From Arthrobacter sp. P2b (GTDB lineage: Bacteria > Actinomycetota > Actinomycetes > Actinomycetales > Micrococcaceae), in NCBI RefSeq assembly GCF_900168295.1, contig NZ_FVZL01000002.1, positions 372,001 to 436,000 of the forward strand: a DNA stretch of 64,000 nt, read 5' to 3'. A program made the translations under genes and the position numbers. Positions 40,062 to 49,320 of the stretch are shown piece by piece. The notes below the pieces were generated by a model, which ran no database searches, was not told the origin of the DNA, and worked only from the letters and a program-made list of their open reading frames with translations. Numbering within the stretch: the first letter of the stretch is position 1; each line of letters starts with the position of its first letter.

Positions 40062-42071
40062 CTAGCTGGTCCGGTTACGGACGGCTTCCGTGATCCGCTT
40101 GACTGCCTCTGCAACCGGCACGCCGTTGTCCTGGCTTCCATCACGGAAGCGGAAGGACACGGCACCGGCTTCGGCGTCGTCGCCGCCGGCGATCAGGACA
40201 AAGGGGATTTTGTCCTTGCTGGCAGTACGGATCTTCTTCGGGAAGCGGTCCGAGGACGTGTCCACCTCGGCGCGGATGCCAACCGCCTTAAGCTGGTCGA
40301 CGACGTCGAACATGTACTCGTTGAACGTCTCCGCCACGGGGATGCCCACCACCTGGACGGGCGCCAGCCAGGCGGGGAAGGCACCGGCGTAGTGCTCGGT
40401 GAGCACGCCCATGAACCGCTCGATGGAGCCGAACAGGGCGCGGTGGATCATGACGGGCCGCTGCCGCGTGCCGTCGGCCGCCTGGAATTCGAGTTCGAAG
40501 CGTTCCGGCAGGTTGAAGTCCAGCTGGATGGTGGACATCTGCCAGGTGCGGCCGAGCGCGTCCTTTGCCTGCACGGAGATCTTGGGACCGTAGAAAGCTG
40601 CTCCGCCCGGATCGGGGACAAGTTCCAGCCCTGACTCCTGGGCCACCTCGGCGAGGGTCCTGGTGGCTTCCTCCCAGGTGGCGTCGTCGCCGACGTACTT
40701 TTCGGGGTCCTTGGTGGAGAGTTCGAGGTAGAAGTCGTTCAGCCCGTAGTCCTTGAGCAGGCCCAGGACGAAGTTCAGCGTCTTGGTGAGCTCGTCCTTC
40801 ATCTGTTCGCGGGTGCAGTAGATGTGGGCGTCGTCCTGTGTCATGCCGCGCACCCGGGTGAGGCCGTGCACCACGCCGGACTTTTCGTACCGGTAGACGG
40901 ACCCGAACTCGAACAGGCGCAGCGGAAGCTCGCGGTAGGAGCGCCCGCGGGACCTGAAGATCAGGTTGTGCATGGGGCAGTTCATCGGCTTCAGGTAGTA
41001 GTCCTGCGCCGGTTTTCGGATGGTGCCGTCGGCATTGAGTTCCTCGTCGACGCGCATCGCGGGGAACATGCCCTCCTTGTACCAGTCAAGGTGGCCGGAA
41101 ACCTCGTACAGGTGGCCCTTGGTGATGTGGGGGGTGTAGACGAACTCGTAGCCGGCTTCGACGTGGCGCTGGCGCGAGTAGTCCTCCATCTCCTTGCGGA
41201 TGATGCCGCCCTTGGGGTGGAACACGGGCAGGCCGGAACCCAGCTCGTCCGGGAACGAGAACAGGTCCAGTTCAGAGCCGAGCTTGCGGTGGTCGCGGCG
41301 TTCGGCCTCGGCGATCCGCTCCTGGTAGGCCTTGAGGGCATCCTTGGTGGGCCACGCCGTGCCGTAGATCCGCTGCAGCTGCTGGTTCTTCTGGTTGCCC
41401 AGCCAGTAGGCGGAGGATGAACGGGTCAGGGCGAAGGCGTTCGAGATGAGCTTGGTGTTGGGCAGGTGGGGGCCGCGGCAGAGGTCGCACCAGACGGTGG
41501 TGCCTTCCTTGCGTTCCACATTGTCGTAAATGGTGATGTCGCCTGCGCCGACCTCGACGTTGACGCCTTCGCCGGCTTCGGCGGCCTCGTTCTTCTTGCC
41601 CAGCAGCTCGAGCTTGTAGGGCTCGTTCTTCATGGCCTCGCGGGCTTCGTCCTCGTTGACCACGCGGCGGACGAACTTCTGGTTCTGGTTGATGATTTTC
41701 TGCATCATCTTTTCGAGGGTCTTGAGGTCCTCGGGGGTGAAGGGCTCCGCGACGTCAAAGTCGAAGTAGAAGCCGTCCGTGATGTAAGGGCCGATTCCGA
41801 GCTTGGCGTCCGGGCGCAGCTGCTGGACGGCCTGGGCCATGACGTGGGCGGTGGAGTGGCGGAGCACGTTCAGCCCGTCGGGGGAATCGATGGTGACGCC
41901 TTCGACGTCGGCGCCCTCCGGAAGTTCCTGGTCCAGGTCCTTCAGCTCGCCATTGACGCGGGCCACAACAACGTCGCGGCGCTCAAAGAAGAGTTCCGCA
42001 CCGGTTGTCCCGGTAGTCACCTTGGTCTCTTCGCCATCGACGAGAAGGGTGATCTGCTGGGCATCTGACAC
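40062..42071 (-). CDS. thrS: Threonyl-tRNA synthetase
   Basis: The 669-residue protein has an N-terminal TGS domain (about 1-65), an editing/SAD domain with [14 protein letters not shown], and the class II core. The zinc ligands are visible as Cys in [13 protein letters not shown], His in the [12 protein letters not shown] region, and a C-terminal His around [15 protein letters not shown]. The anticodon-binding domain is last. It is the first gene of the thrS-HIT-pgsA operon, and 115 bases separate it from the end of dnaE2. Confidence 0.97.
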   Translation of the reverse strand: MSDAQQITLLVDGEETKVTTGTTGAELFFERRDVVVARVNGELKDLDQELPEGADVEGVTIDSPDGLNVLRHSTAHVMAQAVQQLRPDAKLGIGPYITDGFYFDFDVAEPFTPEDLKTLEKMMQKIINQNQKFVRRVVNEDEAREAMKNEPYKLELLGKKNEAAEAGEGVNVEVGAGDITIYDNVERKEGTTVWCDLCRGPHLPNTKLISNAFALTRSSSAYWLGNQKNQQLQRIYGTAWPTKDALKAYQERIAEAERRDHRKLGSELDLFSFPDELGSGLPVFHPKGGIIRKEMEDYSRQRHVEAGYEFVYTPHITKGHLYEVSGHLDWYKEGMFPAMRVDEELNADGTIRKPAQDYYLKPMNCPMHNLIFRSRGRSYRELPLRLFEFGSVYRYEKSGVVHGLTRVRGMTQDDAHIYCTREQMKDELTKTLNFVLGLLKDYGLNDFYLELSTKDPEKYVGDDATWEEATRTLAEVAQESGLELVPDPGGAAFYGPKISVQAKDALGRTWQMSTIQLDFNLPERFELEFQAADGTRQRPVMIHRALFGSIERFMGVLTEHYAGAFPAWLAPVQVVGIPVAETFNEYMFDVVDQLKAVGIRAEVDTSSDRFPKKIRTASKDKIPFVLIAGGDDAEAGAVSFRFRDGSQDNGVPVAEAVKRITEAVRNRTS

Positions 42072-42187
42072 GGGTGTCTCCTATTCAAAGTTAAGGCTTC
42101 ATAGCTTGTGGCGTACGGGGACCACAGCCAGCCATCGTCAATGCTATCGGTTCAACTGAGGGCCGACCAACGCGGCGCACGGCATGC

Positions 42188-45100
42188 TCAGCCGTTAAAT
42201 CCCGTGATGGCGAGGCTCCTGCTGATCCCGTCCAGGGGGTGGGGCACATCCTGCCCGGGCGTGGAGGGGTCCGGAAACGGCAGGGTTTCGGTCCTGCTCA
42301 GGTCCCAGGCCATGCTGGCGCTCAGGCTGATCCCACGCGGGCCCGTCCGGCGTGTGGTGCCCCGGATCAACAGCAGCCGGGTGCCAAACAGGAGCATCCC
42401 GGCGTTTTCCTGCGCTTCGTGGAAAAACACCGAATCGATGCATCCGGTGCCGTCGTCGATGCTGATGAAGACAACCCTCCTGCCGCCCCTCATGGGAGGC
42501 GTCTGGGTGGCAACCCGGACGCCGGCCACCAGCACTTCCGTGCCGTTGCGCAGGCCAAGGAGTTTGTCTGCAGTGATGACGCCCAGCCTGTCCAGCATGG
42601 GCCGGTGGCTGTCCATCAGATGCGAGCTGACATCAACCGCCATCAGGTCAAGCTCCGCCCTGACATTGTCCACCAGCGTGGGTGCCGGCAGCCCCGGGCT
42701 GACATTGCGCAGTTCAACATCGCCCAGCGGGAGGGACAGTTGCCCCTCAAGGACTTCAACCCCCTTTTTGCTGCTGCTGGTTGCCTGGAGCTTCTGCAGA
42801 TGGTGCACCAGGTCGGCCCGGTTGGCCGTGCCTCCCGCCTCCCGGTGCAGGGAATCGAAGGCGCCAAGCTGCGCCAGCCGCTTGATGCTCGGCTTACTGA
42901 TTCTTGACCGTGCCCGAAGGTCTGCCAGGGAGTCGTAGGGCTGGCCTGCGACGATTCTTTTCAACTCAGTTGCAGAGAGCCCGTAAATCCCATTAAGGCT
43001 CAGCCGGATCCCCAGCTTGCCGGCATCCTGCCCTGACCTGACCCGTTCCACCCGGTATTCGGCTTTGCTCAGGTTAATGTCCAGGGGAAGGATCGGGATG
43101 CCAAGCCTTCGCGCTTCCGCCACCAGCAGCCGCTTGGGGTACATCCCGGGATCGTGCTCCCACAACCCGGCAAGGAACGCCTCAGGATGGTGCGCTTTCA
43201 ACCATGCTGACTGGTAGGTGGGGACAGCGAAGGCAGCTCCATGCGCTTTGCAGAACCCAAAGCTGGCAAAGGACTTCAGGGTTTCCCATACTTTGTCGAT
43301 GACGTCGGGGGAAAAGCCCTTGGCCTTTGCGTGCTTGCGGAAATACTCCTCAACCTGGGATTCGCCATCCTCGCTGCTGAGGGCCCGGCGGAACTCATCG
43401 GCCTTAGCAAGCCCGCAGCCGGTCATCACGTCGAATGTCCTGAGGATCTGTTCGTGGAAAACCGTCACCCCGTGGGTTTCCTGAAGAACAGGCTTCAGGA
43501 GAGGGTGCGGGTAGACCTCGGGGGCGAATCCGTGCCGGTGTTCAAGGAAGGGCCGAACCATGTCAGATTTCATGGGCCCGGGACGGAACAGCGAAATATC
43601 GATGATGAGGTCGTTGAACTCCCGCGGCGCCATCTTGCCGATCAGTTCACGCTGGCCCGGGGATTCGATCTGGAAGCAGCCAAGGGTGTGCGTGCTCCTG
43701 ATCAGCTCGAACGTGGCTTCATCATCGAGGGGCACTGCATTGAGGTCGATGTGGCCGTTGTCCGCGATGTAGTCAGGTCCCGACCCGTCCTGCCCGGGAG
43801 AATGGTTCCCGGCCGCCACCACGTCCTCCTTCGAGGGATGGATGCGGATGATCTCCCGGACTGCAAAAGCCATGGCACTTTGCATCCGGACACCCAGGAC
43901 ATCGAGCTTGAGCATGCCCATGGGATCCATGTCGTGCTTATCGAACTGGCTCATGGGCAGCCCGAGACCGCTGGGCTGGACCGGGGTGCGGTCCAGCAGG
44001 GTGGCATCACCCAGGATCACTCCGCAGGGATGCATGGAAATGTGGCGGGGCAGCCGGTCAAGGCGTTCAGTCAGGTCAACCAGCAGGTCCAATTGCTGGT
44101 TTCCGGCAGCATCGCGCCGCTCAACCCTTCCGGCAAACTCCCGCAGTTCAGGTTTTTCCTGCAGCGCCTCCCGGAATTTGCCGGCCGAGAACCGCCACAA
44201 CTGCTTGGCGATCTCCCCTACCTCGCCATCGTCCATGCCCAGCGCCATTCCGGCGTCGCGCACGGCACCCCTGGCGCGGTAGCCGTTCTGCATGCTCATC
44301 AGCGTGACCCGTTCGGAACCGAACCTCTCGAAAATCCGCCGGTACACGTTGTGGCGCTCCGCGCTTTCGACGTCGATGTCTATGTCCGGAAGAGTGGCAC
44401 GGTCCTGGGAAAGGAAGCGTTCAAAGATCAGGTCATGCTGGAGGGGGTTCACCTGGCTGACATCAATCAGGTAATTCACCAGGCTGGAAGCCCCCGATCC
44501 CCGGGCAGCAGCACGGACGCCCATCTCCTGGATCATCCGTGACACTTCAGCGACGGTGAGGAAGTAGGAGGAAAAGCCAAGATTCCGGATGATGCCCAGT
44601 TCATGCTCCAGCCGGGTAAGCATGGCCCTCTCCCCGGCTCCGCTTAGCCCGGGGAACCTCCTGCCGATTCCGGCGTGGCAACGCTGGACCAGTTCATCAT
44701 GGGGGTCCTGGTTGATCCCGATCACCGAAGCCTCCGGAACCACCGGTTGTTTCCACCCCATGTCCGTAGTGGGATCGATCCGGCACAGATCGGCGAGCGC
44801 CTCGGTTTGGGTCATCAGTTGTTTGAGGTCTGCGGCGCCAAATCCTGCTGCGGAAATGATCTCCTTGCCAAGCTGGAGCATCTGGGCCGATGTTTTCAGC
44901 CATCCCTGGCCGGTGGGCTGCAGCAGGGGCTCCCTGGCAAGTTCCGGCAGGGACTTCAGGGTTCGGGCAGAGTCAAGCACATCGGCAGTGGGCGCTCCAT
45001 CCGCGGCGCAGTATCTTACGGCGTTAGTCAGGATCGCCGGGATGTGGTGTTCCTCGGCGAGCCGGAGCATACGCACAGCGTGGGAGGTACTCAGCGGGGA

Positions 45101-45676
45101 ACCTGGGGGACTTAGCTGCGAGACAATCTCGGCAACCACTGTCCCGCCGGGCATGACGTCCAGCCACTGCTTGAACAGTGTCCGGGGCCTGAGGTATCTC
45201 CGCCCTCCCATGGCCAGGCCGACGTCCGAATCCGGTCCGAGCAGGACGGTCAATACCGGCTTGAGTGTGTGGGGGTCAAGGGTCCGGGAGGCAAGCTCGG
45301 CGCGTGTGACAGCCACCGGGACGGCTCCCCCGGACTTCCCGGAGGTCCGGGCATGGGCATCAGAGATCAGCCGGCATAAGGCACGGTACCCTGCCCCGTT
45401 GTTATGGCCGCGTGCAAGCACCACCACCCTGCCCGCCACCTGGGTGCGGTGATCGCCGTCGTCGTCAAAGACTGCAAGGTCCACCCCCACAATGGGATCG
45501 ATTCCGGCCGCCATGCATGCCTTGAGGTGCTTGATGGTCCCGTACAGGCCGTCGCGGTCAGTGCAGGCGAGCGCTGTGGCACCGTCAGCTGCCGCGCTTT
45601 GGGCAAGTTCTTCCGGCCAAGAGACGCCGTAGTGGGCACTGAATGCCGTGGAGACGTGAAGATGCGTAAAGCTCAT
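42188..45676 (-). CDS. dnaE2: Error-prone DNA polymerase III alpha subunit DnaE2 (ImuC)
   Basis: The 1162-residue C-family polymerase is of the DnaE2 type involved in SOS mutagenesis. Catalytic Asp431 and Asp433 lie in LPDIDIDVE, and the third Asp is Asp592 in KLDVLGVRM; the C-terminal OB domain is at about 1010-1090. The N-terminal PHP domain looks degenerate: the HxH pair reads HVS (His7, Ser9) and TDHD reads TDRD (Arg41). Its ATG overlaps the DUF6504 gene by four bases. A LexA-type box precedes that gene. No imuB or imuA' is adjacent. Confidence 0.93.
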   Translation of the reverse strand: MSFTHLHVSTAFSAHYGVSWPEELAQSAAADGATALACTDRDGLYGTIKHLKACMAAGIDPIVGVDLAVFDDDGDHRTQVAGRVVVLARGHNNGAGYRALCRLISDAHARTSGKSGGAVPVAVTRAELASRTLDPHTLKPVLTVLLGPDSDVGLAMGGRRYLRPRTLFKQWLDVMPGGTVVAEIVSQLSPPGSPLSTSHAVRMLRLAEEHHIPAILTNAVRYCAADGAPTADVLDSARTLKSLPELAREPLLQPTGQGWLKTSAQMLQLGKEIISAAGFGAADLKQLMTQTEALADLCRIDPTTDMGWKQPVVPEASVIGINQDPHDELVQRCHAGIGRRFPGLSGAGERAMLTRLEHELGIIRNLGFSSYFLTVAEVSRMIQEMGVRAAARGSGASSLVNYLIDVSQVNPLQHDLIFERFLSQDRATLPDIDIDVESAERHNVYRRIFERFGSERVTLMSMQNGYRARGAVRDAGMALGMDDGEVGEIAKQLWRFSAGKFREALQEKPELREFAGRVERRDAAGNQQLDLLVDLTERLDRLPRHISMHPCGVILGDATLLDRTPVQPSGLGLPMSQFDKHDMDPMGMLKLDVLGVRMQSAMAFAVREIIRIHPSKEDVVAAGNHSPGQDGSGPDYIADNGHIDLNAVPLDDEATFELIRSTHTLGCFQIESPGQRELIGKMAPREFNDLIIDISLFRPGPMKSDMVRPFLEHRHGFAPEVYPHPLLKPVLQETHGVTVFHEQILRTFDVMTGCGLAKADEFRRALSSEDGESQVEEYFRKHAKAKGFSPDVIDKVWETLKSFASFGFCKAHGAAFAVPTYQSAWLKAHHPEAFLAGLWEHDPGMYPKRLLVAEARRLGIPILPLDINLSKAEYRVERVRSGQDAGKLGIRLSLNGIYGLSATELKRIVAGQPYDSLADLRARSRISKPSIKRLAQLGAFDSLHREAGGTANRADLVHHLQKLQATSSSKKGVEVLEGQLSLPLGDVELRNVSPGLPAPTLVDNVRAELDLMAVDVSSHLMDSHRPMLDRLGVITADKLLGLRNGTEVLVAGVRVATQTPPMRGGRRVVFISIDDGTGCIDSVFFHEAQENAGMLLFGTRLLLIRGTTRRTGPRGISLSASMAWDLSRTETLPFPDPSTPGQDVPHPLDGISRSLAITGFNG

Positions 45677-46011
45677 GCTGTTGTGGGTCGGAGGCCGTCA
45701 TGGATCCGCAGCAGCCGCCAGCGGCCGCTGCCAATGTGCCGGGTGAGGTCGAGGGTGAGCGGTTCGTCCTGCTCCCGGCCGTTGCGTTCGCGGCCGTCAA
45801 CCGGCAGTACCTGGACACGCCAGATCTCGTGGTCAACCACTCCCTGCCCGCTTCCAAGCGGTGCCCGGCTGACTTCATCCCACCACTGCCGGCGTTCATA
45901 CCAGCGGACGGATTCAGCACAGACAGCGTAGGAACGTCCTGACCAGGTAAGGCTTACCGGTTGGCCGTCAGGAGCGCAGGCAACATCAACGGATTCGCTG
46001 AACATGCCCAT
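45673..46011 (-). CDS. DUF6504 family protein, partner gene of dnaE2
   Basis: This 112-residue soluble protein is Trp-rich (RWYERRQWWDEV, HEIWRVQVLPVDG). It matches the small DUF6504 proteins seen next to imuB/dnaE2 in actinobacteria. GGGAGG lies about five bases before the ATG at 46011. It overlaps dnaE2 by four bases and is the first gene after the LexA-type box at 46040-46055. Its biochemical role is unknown. Context suggests a part in DnaE2-dependent mutagenesis. Confidence 0.82.
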   Translation of the reverse strand: MGMFSESVDVACAPDGQPVSLTWSGRSYAVCAESVRWYERRQWWDEVSRAPLGSGQGVVDHEIWRVQVLPVDGRERNGREQDEPLTLDLTRHIGSGRWRLLRIHDGLRPTTA

Positions 46012-46039
46012 GGGCGCCTCCCGGTGAAACTGAAACTAT

Positions 46040-46055
46040 TCGAATATGTATTCGA
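46040..46055 (-). promoter_or_regulatory. LexA (SOS) box upstream of DUF6504-dnaE2
   Basis: TCGAATATGTATTCGA is a perfect inverted repeat (TCGAAT-N4-ATTCGA) and matches the actinobacterial/Bacillus LexA box TCGAAC-N4-GTTCGA except for symmetric C-to-T changes. It is 29 bases upstream of the DUF6504 ATG. An overlapping half-site (ATTCGAACATATAC, 46050-46063) abuts it. Read on the minus strand, it covers the likely promoter. Confidence 0.78.
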
Positions 46056-46181
46056 ACATATACAGTCTACGCCCGGTTCCCGTCCAACGCATCCACAGGT
46101 AGGCAAGGAAGCCTCGCCGGCTTCCTCCGTTTCCTCAGCACAGGGGTGGACGGACCGTACGCCAGGGAGCAGGATTGTGCC

Positions 46182-46571
46182 ATGGACACCAAAGACGCAC
46201 TCCTCAAGCAGGTCAGCATCAAAGCCCAGGACTCAACCCTGGTGGCCACCTTCGATCTGGACGGCACTATTCCAGGCTCCGGCGCCTACGTGGTGGGGCT
46301 TGTCGCGGCCAGCCCGGACTACTCCTCCCAGCGGCGGCTCGGCATTGAATTCATGAACGGCGAACCCATCGCCTTCTACTCGTTCAGCCACGAGCAAAGC
46401 ACGGAAGAGAACTACGACCTCTCGGGCGTAACCCACTCAGAGAACTCCATCACCGGCCATTTTCCCCTCGCGGCCATTAATGGGCTCGGAAAGTCACACG
46501 TCATGACAGGCTTCAGCGAGGCGGACGGCCGGGAATTCCAGTCCGGAGTTCCGGTGGATGAAGCACTGTAA
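46182..46571 (+). CDS. Conserved-looking hypothetical protein
   Basis: The ATG at 46182 (MDTKDALLKQVS) has AGGA seven bases upstream; the frame begins at 46146. The 129-residue soluble protein lacks Cys and has an alternating beta-rich pattern (STLVATFDLDGTIPGSGAYVV, NSITGHFPLAAI). No family is recognised. It diverges from the SOS operon by 170 bases, so the LexA box could in principle affect it too. It is followed by a terminator. Confidence 0.75.
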   Translation: MDTKDALLKQVSIKAQDSTLVATFDLDGTIPGSGAYVVGLVAASPDYSSQRRLGIEFMNGEPIAFYSFSHEQSTEENYDLSGVTHSENSITGHFPLAAINGLGKSHVMTGFSEADGREFQSGVPVDEAL

Positions 46572-46580
46572 GAAGGCGTG

Positions 46581-46603
46581 AGCTGACCTGTAAAGGGTCA
46601 GCT
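46581..46603. terminator. Terminator after the hypothetical gene, overlapping the chorismate mutase end
   Basis: AGCTGACC (46581-46588) pairs with GGTCAGCT (46596-46603) around a 7-base loop, followed by GTTTTGTTTG on the plus strand. It overlaps the last codons of the convergent chorismate mutase gene. Confidence 0.72.
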
Positions 46604-46918
46604 GTTTTGTTTGTGGACCCGCATCTCGAGCTCGATAAAGCCGGAGATCATGGCGCGGTAGGTCGATTCGACGATGTCCGGATCGATGTCCTTCTTTTCG
46701 GCCGCGGACCGGACATGCTCGATGATCCGTTCCACCCGCCCCGGGGCGCGGACTTCAGCGTCGTCGCCCTTCAGGGTTCCGGCGATGCGGATCAGCCGTT
46801 CGCGGCGGGCGATGAGGGTGACAATCTGCTCATCCACTTCGTCAACAGCAACCCGGACGGCAGCGAGCTGTTCCTTGTCGGCCAAAGCGTCTCTATCGTT
46901 TCCTTGAATTGTTGCCAT
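46598..46918 (-). CDS. Chorismate mutase (AroQ type)
   Basis: Chorismate mutase makes prephenate, the branch to Phe and Tyr. The ATG at 46918 gives 106 residues, all helical. Family residues are Arg in LAAVRVAVDEVDEQIVTLIARR, the central Lys/Asp-containing KGDDAEVRAPGRVE, and a final helix with FIELEMRVH. On the minus strand TACTGT (46930-46925) ends six bases before the ATG, which fits a leaderless transcript. The divergent VOC gene begins 19 bases away. Confidence 0.9.
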   Translation of the reverse strand: MATIQGNDRDALADKEQLAAVRVAVDEVDEQIVTLIARRERLIRIAGTLKGDDAEVRAPGRVERIIEHVRSAAEKKDIDPDIVESTYRAMISGFIELEMRVHKQNS

Positions 46919-46937
46919 CGTCTGACAGTATCGAAGC

Positions 46938-47360
46938 ATGCAGCCCCGAGTCGACTTCATCTCATTAGGTGTCCGCAGCGTCCCGGCGTCCCGTGCCTTC
47001 TATGTTGAGGGCCTCGGCTGGCCGGTCCACCAGGAGGTCCCCGGCGACGTCGTCTTCATCCAGGTAAACCACGGCCTGGTGCTCTCCCTTTGGGACGCCC
47101 GGCAAATGCAGGCCGAGGCGGGCGTCAGCGCCCCGGGTCCGGCGCCGTGCATCACCTTGAGCCACAACCTTGCCAGCACGGAAGAGGTGGACCGGGTCAT
47201 GGCGGAGGCAGCAGCGGCGGGGGCCGCCATCATCGCCGAGCCGGTGACGCAGCCCTGGGGCGGCTACAGCGGCTACTTCGCCGACCCCGACGGTTTCCGC
47301 TGGGAAGTTGCGTACAACCCCACTTGGGCAGTGGACGACGGCGGCGCGGTCACCGTATAG
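46938..47360 (+). CDS. VOC (glyoxalase/bleomycin-resistance fold) protein
   Basis: The 140-residue protein has two beta-alpha-beta-beta-beta units (about 4-60 and 72-130) with the typical ending GGYSGYFADPDGFRWEVAYNP. The metal-binding Glu is in WEVAYN. The substrate cannot be predicted. Only 19 bases separate its ATG from the divergent chorismate mutase ATG, so its promoter must overlap the neighbouring coding region. Confidence 0.85.
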   Translation: MQPRVDFISLGVRSVPASRAFYVEGLGWPVHQEVPGDVVFIQVNHGLVLSLWDARQMQAEAGVSAPGPAPCITLSHNLASTEEVDRVMAEAAAAGAAIIAEPVTQPWGGYSGYFADPDGFRWEVAYNPTWAVDDGGAVTV

Positions 47361-47385
47361 GCCGGCGCCAGCGTTGCTGGGGCTG

Positions 47386-48147
47386 CTAGAACAGGGCCTC
47401 CACCGGCTGGATCAGTTCCGGCCCGTTGTTGCGCACGTTGCCTACCTCCTTGCCCACGGACTCCACCCGCCAGTCCGCTGCCACGTCCTTGACCCCCGAC
47501 CGCACAAGGTCCACCAGCCCGGCGGCGTCGTCCACGTCGGGATCGAGCCAGGCCTGCATGGTCGCCTTGTCCATGGGCAGGGGGACCCGGTCATGCAGTG
47601 CGGTCAACTTTCCGAAGACCGTCGATTCACTGCCCGGAGGCGGCGTATCGGTCGTGAGGATCGACGTGGACAGCAGCCATTGCCCCGGTTCCCCGGCCGG
47701 GACGGACGGGTCCTTCCACCACTCGTAGAGCCCGGCAAAGACCAGGCCCCGGCTCTCTCCGGGATGCACGTAGTAGGGCTGCTTCGATTTCCCGGGGCCC
47801 TGCTTCCATTCGTAGTACCCGTCTGCCGGTACGGCGCAGCGCCGGGACTGCACCGCCTTGCGGAAGGCCGGCTTCTCCAGCACCGACTCGCTTCTGGCGT
47901 TGATCATCCGTGACCCGATGCCGGGATCCTTCGCCCAGGAAGGGACCAGGCCCCACTTTGCAACATGCAGCTGGCGTACCTGCTTAGGGGCCGGGCCGTC
48001 GTCGATCAGCCGTTCCAGGACGATCGGGACATCATCGGTGGGCGCCACGTTCCACGAGGGCGGGATGCTCACCTCGTCCTCCAGCTCGGCGTCGAACTCT
48101 GCCAGGAGGTCCCCCACGGCACGTGCCATCACATAGCGTCCACACAT
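47386..48147 (-). CDS. SOS response-associated peptidase (HMCES/YedK family)
   Basis: This family crosslinks to abasic sites in single-stranded DNA through Cys2. The ATG at 48147 gives MCGRYVM, so the catalytic Cys is exposed after Met removal; 253 residues. Other active-site residues are Asn83 in MINARSE, Glu113 in YYEWK, and His185 in LHDRVPL. It lies near the LexA-controlled dnaE2 cassette, but no LexA box is seen at this gene. Confidence 0.93.
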   Translation of the reverse strand: MCGRYVMARAVGDLLAEFDAELEDEVSIPPSWNVAPTDDVPIVLERLIDDGPAPKQVRQLHVAKWGLVPSWAKDPGIGSRMINARSESVLEKPAFRKAVQSRRCAVPADGYYEWKQGPGKSKQPYYVHPGESRGLVFAGLYEWWKDPSVPAGEPGQWLLSTSILTTDTPPPGSESTVFGKLTALHDRVPLPMDKATMQAWLDPDVDDAAGLVDLVRSGVKDVAADWRVESVGKEVGNVRNNGPELIQPVEALF

Positions 48148-48276
48148 GGCTCCAGCATGCCATCGGCGCCACATACTGTCATCCAGGCGGCACCGGGACC
48201 TGCGGGCAGGGGGAATACCGGGCGGCGCGCTACCGTTGACAGGAACGAAACCTACATCGACGCAGAGGAGAATTCT

Positions 48277-48534
48277 GTGGACTTCACTCCCGAATCCGGC
48301 ACCATCACCATGTTTTCCACCACCTGGTGCGGTTACTGCAACCGGCTCAAGAAGCAGCTGGACGCGCAGGGCATCGGCTACACCGAGATCAACATCGAGG
48401 AAGTGGAGGGCACGGCCGAACTCGTGGAGCAGCTGAACGGCGGCAACCGCACCGTTCCCACGGTCCTGTTCCCGGACGGCACAGCCGCCACCAACCCCTC
48501 CGCCGCCGAGGTCAAGACGCGCCTGGCAGCATAA
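48277..48534 (+). CDS. Mycoredoxin (Mrx1-like glutaredoxin)
   Basis: Mycoredoxin reduces mycothiol mixed disulfides in actinobacteria. The GTG at 48277 has GAGGAG seven bases upstream, giving 85 residues (MDFTPESGTITMFS). The active site is WCGYC (Cys18, Cys21). The cis-Pro is in NRTVPTVLFPDG. Its presence implies a mycothiol-producing host. Confidence 0.92.
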   Translation: MDFTPESGTITMFSTTWCGYCNRLKKQLDAQGIGYTEINIEEVEGTAELVEQLNGGNRTVPTVLFPDGTAATNPSAAEVKTRLAA

Positions 48535-48570
48535 CCACCGCGGCCGCCCGGCCGTTCGAACCGTTGCGGG

Positions 48571-49320
48571 TCATGCCCCCAGGCTGCTGAAGGAAGCAGT
48601 TTCCAGGGTGGCATGGCCCGCATACGTCTGCAGGACTGCATCCACCACGGCCTCCACATTCACGCCGGGAACCAGGTCGTCCACCGCCCCGGCCGTGGCA
48701 GGGTCCCACTCCAGCCCCAAGGCTGCGTAGCTGTCGGTCAGGACTCTCCGTATCGGTGCGGAGTTTTCCACCACGATCACCGAACTGAAAAGCCACCCGC
48801 CGGCAACCACCCGCTGGGCCGTGCCCACGAGTTTCACGCGGTGCGCCGGGCGGGCGGAATCAGTGCCGTGCACGCTGAACTCTCCGGGGCAGTATTCGCC
48901 GGGTATTTCCCCGACAGCCGCCTGCACCCCTGCCCTGCGCAACGCCTGGGCAAACAACTCCCCGAAGTGCCCGAACCGGGTCTTGGAGCCGGCAATGGCA
49001 TCCGGGTCCGGCTCGATGTGGTCCACCACCAGGGTCCCCTGGTGGTAGGCGGCGGCGCGTCCCCCGGCCCTGCGCACCAGCGGCTCGAAGCCGTTGTCCC
49101 TGCATGCCTGCGCGGCTGCTTCGAATCCCGGCAGGCGGGTGTCGCGCTGGCCGAAGGCGACGGTGGGGGCGGGCCGGTAGAGCCGCAGGGTTGGCCCGAT
49201 CTCCCCGGACTTGGCCCTGGCCAGGAGCTCCAGCCCGAATTCCAGGTCACGGCCTGCTCCCAGCGAGGCTTCCTGCCGCACCACTGTCAGTGTGCGGGGT
49301 CCCGGTCCGGCGTCATGCAT
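48571..49320 (-). CDS. Lipoate-protein ligase A-like protein
   Basis: The 249-residue protein has the biotin/lipoyl-attachment fold: RRAGGRAAAYHQGTLVVDH in place of the RRxSGGGxVxH lipoate loop, and Lys in RVKLVGTAQRV. The Gly-rich loop is altered (GGR instead of GGG). Whether it is a ligase, an octanoyltransferase or an amidotransferase such as LipL cannot be told. No lip genes are adjacent. Convergence with the mycoredoxin gene leaves 36 bases between stops. Confidence 0.82.
   Translation of the reverse strand: MHDAGPGPRTLTVVRQEASLGAGRDLEFGLELLARAKSGEIGPTLRLYRPAPTVAFGQRDTRLPGFEAAAQACRDNGFEPLVRRAGGRAAAYHQGTLVVDHIEPDPDAIAGSKTRFGHFGELFAQALRRAGVQAAVGEIPGEYCPGEFSVHGTDSARPAHRVKLVGTAQRVVAGGWLFSSVIVVENSAPIRRVLTDSYAALGLEWDPATAGAVDDLVPGVNVEAVVDAVLQTYAGHATLETASFSSLGA

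Noticed and set aside
43241..44542. 433-codon plus-strand frame opposite dnaE2
   Set aside because: Antisense shadow of the polymerase core; no motif and no ribosome-binding site.
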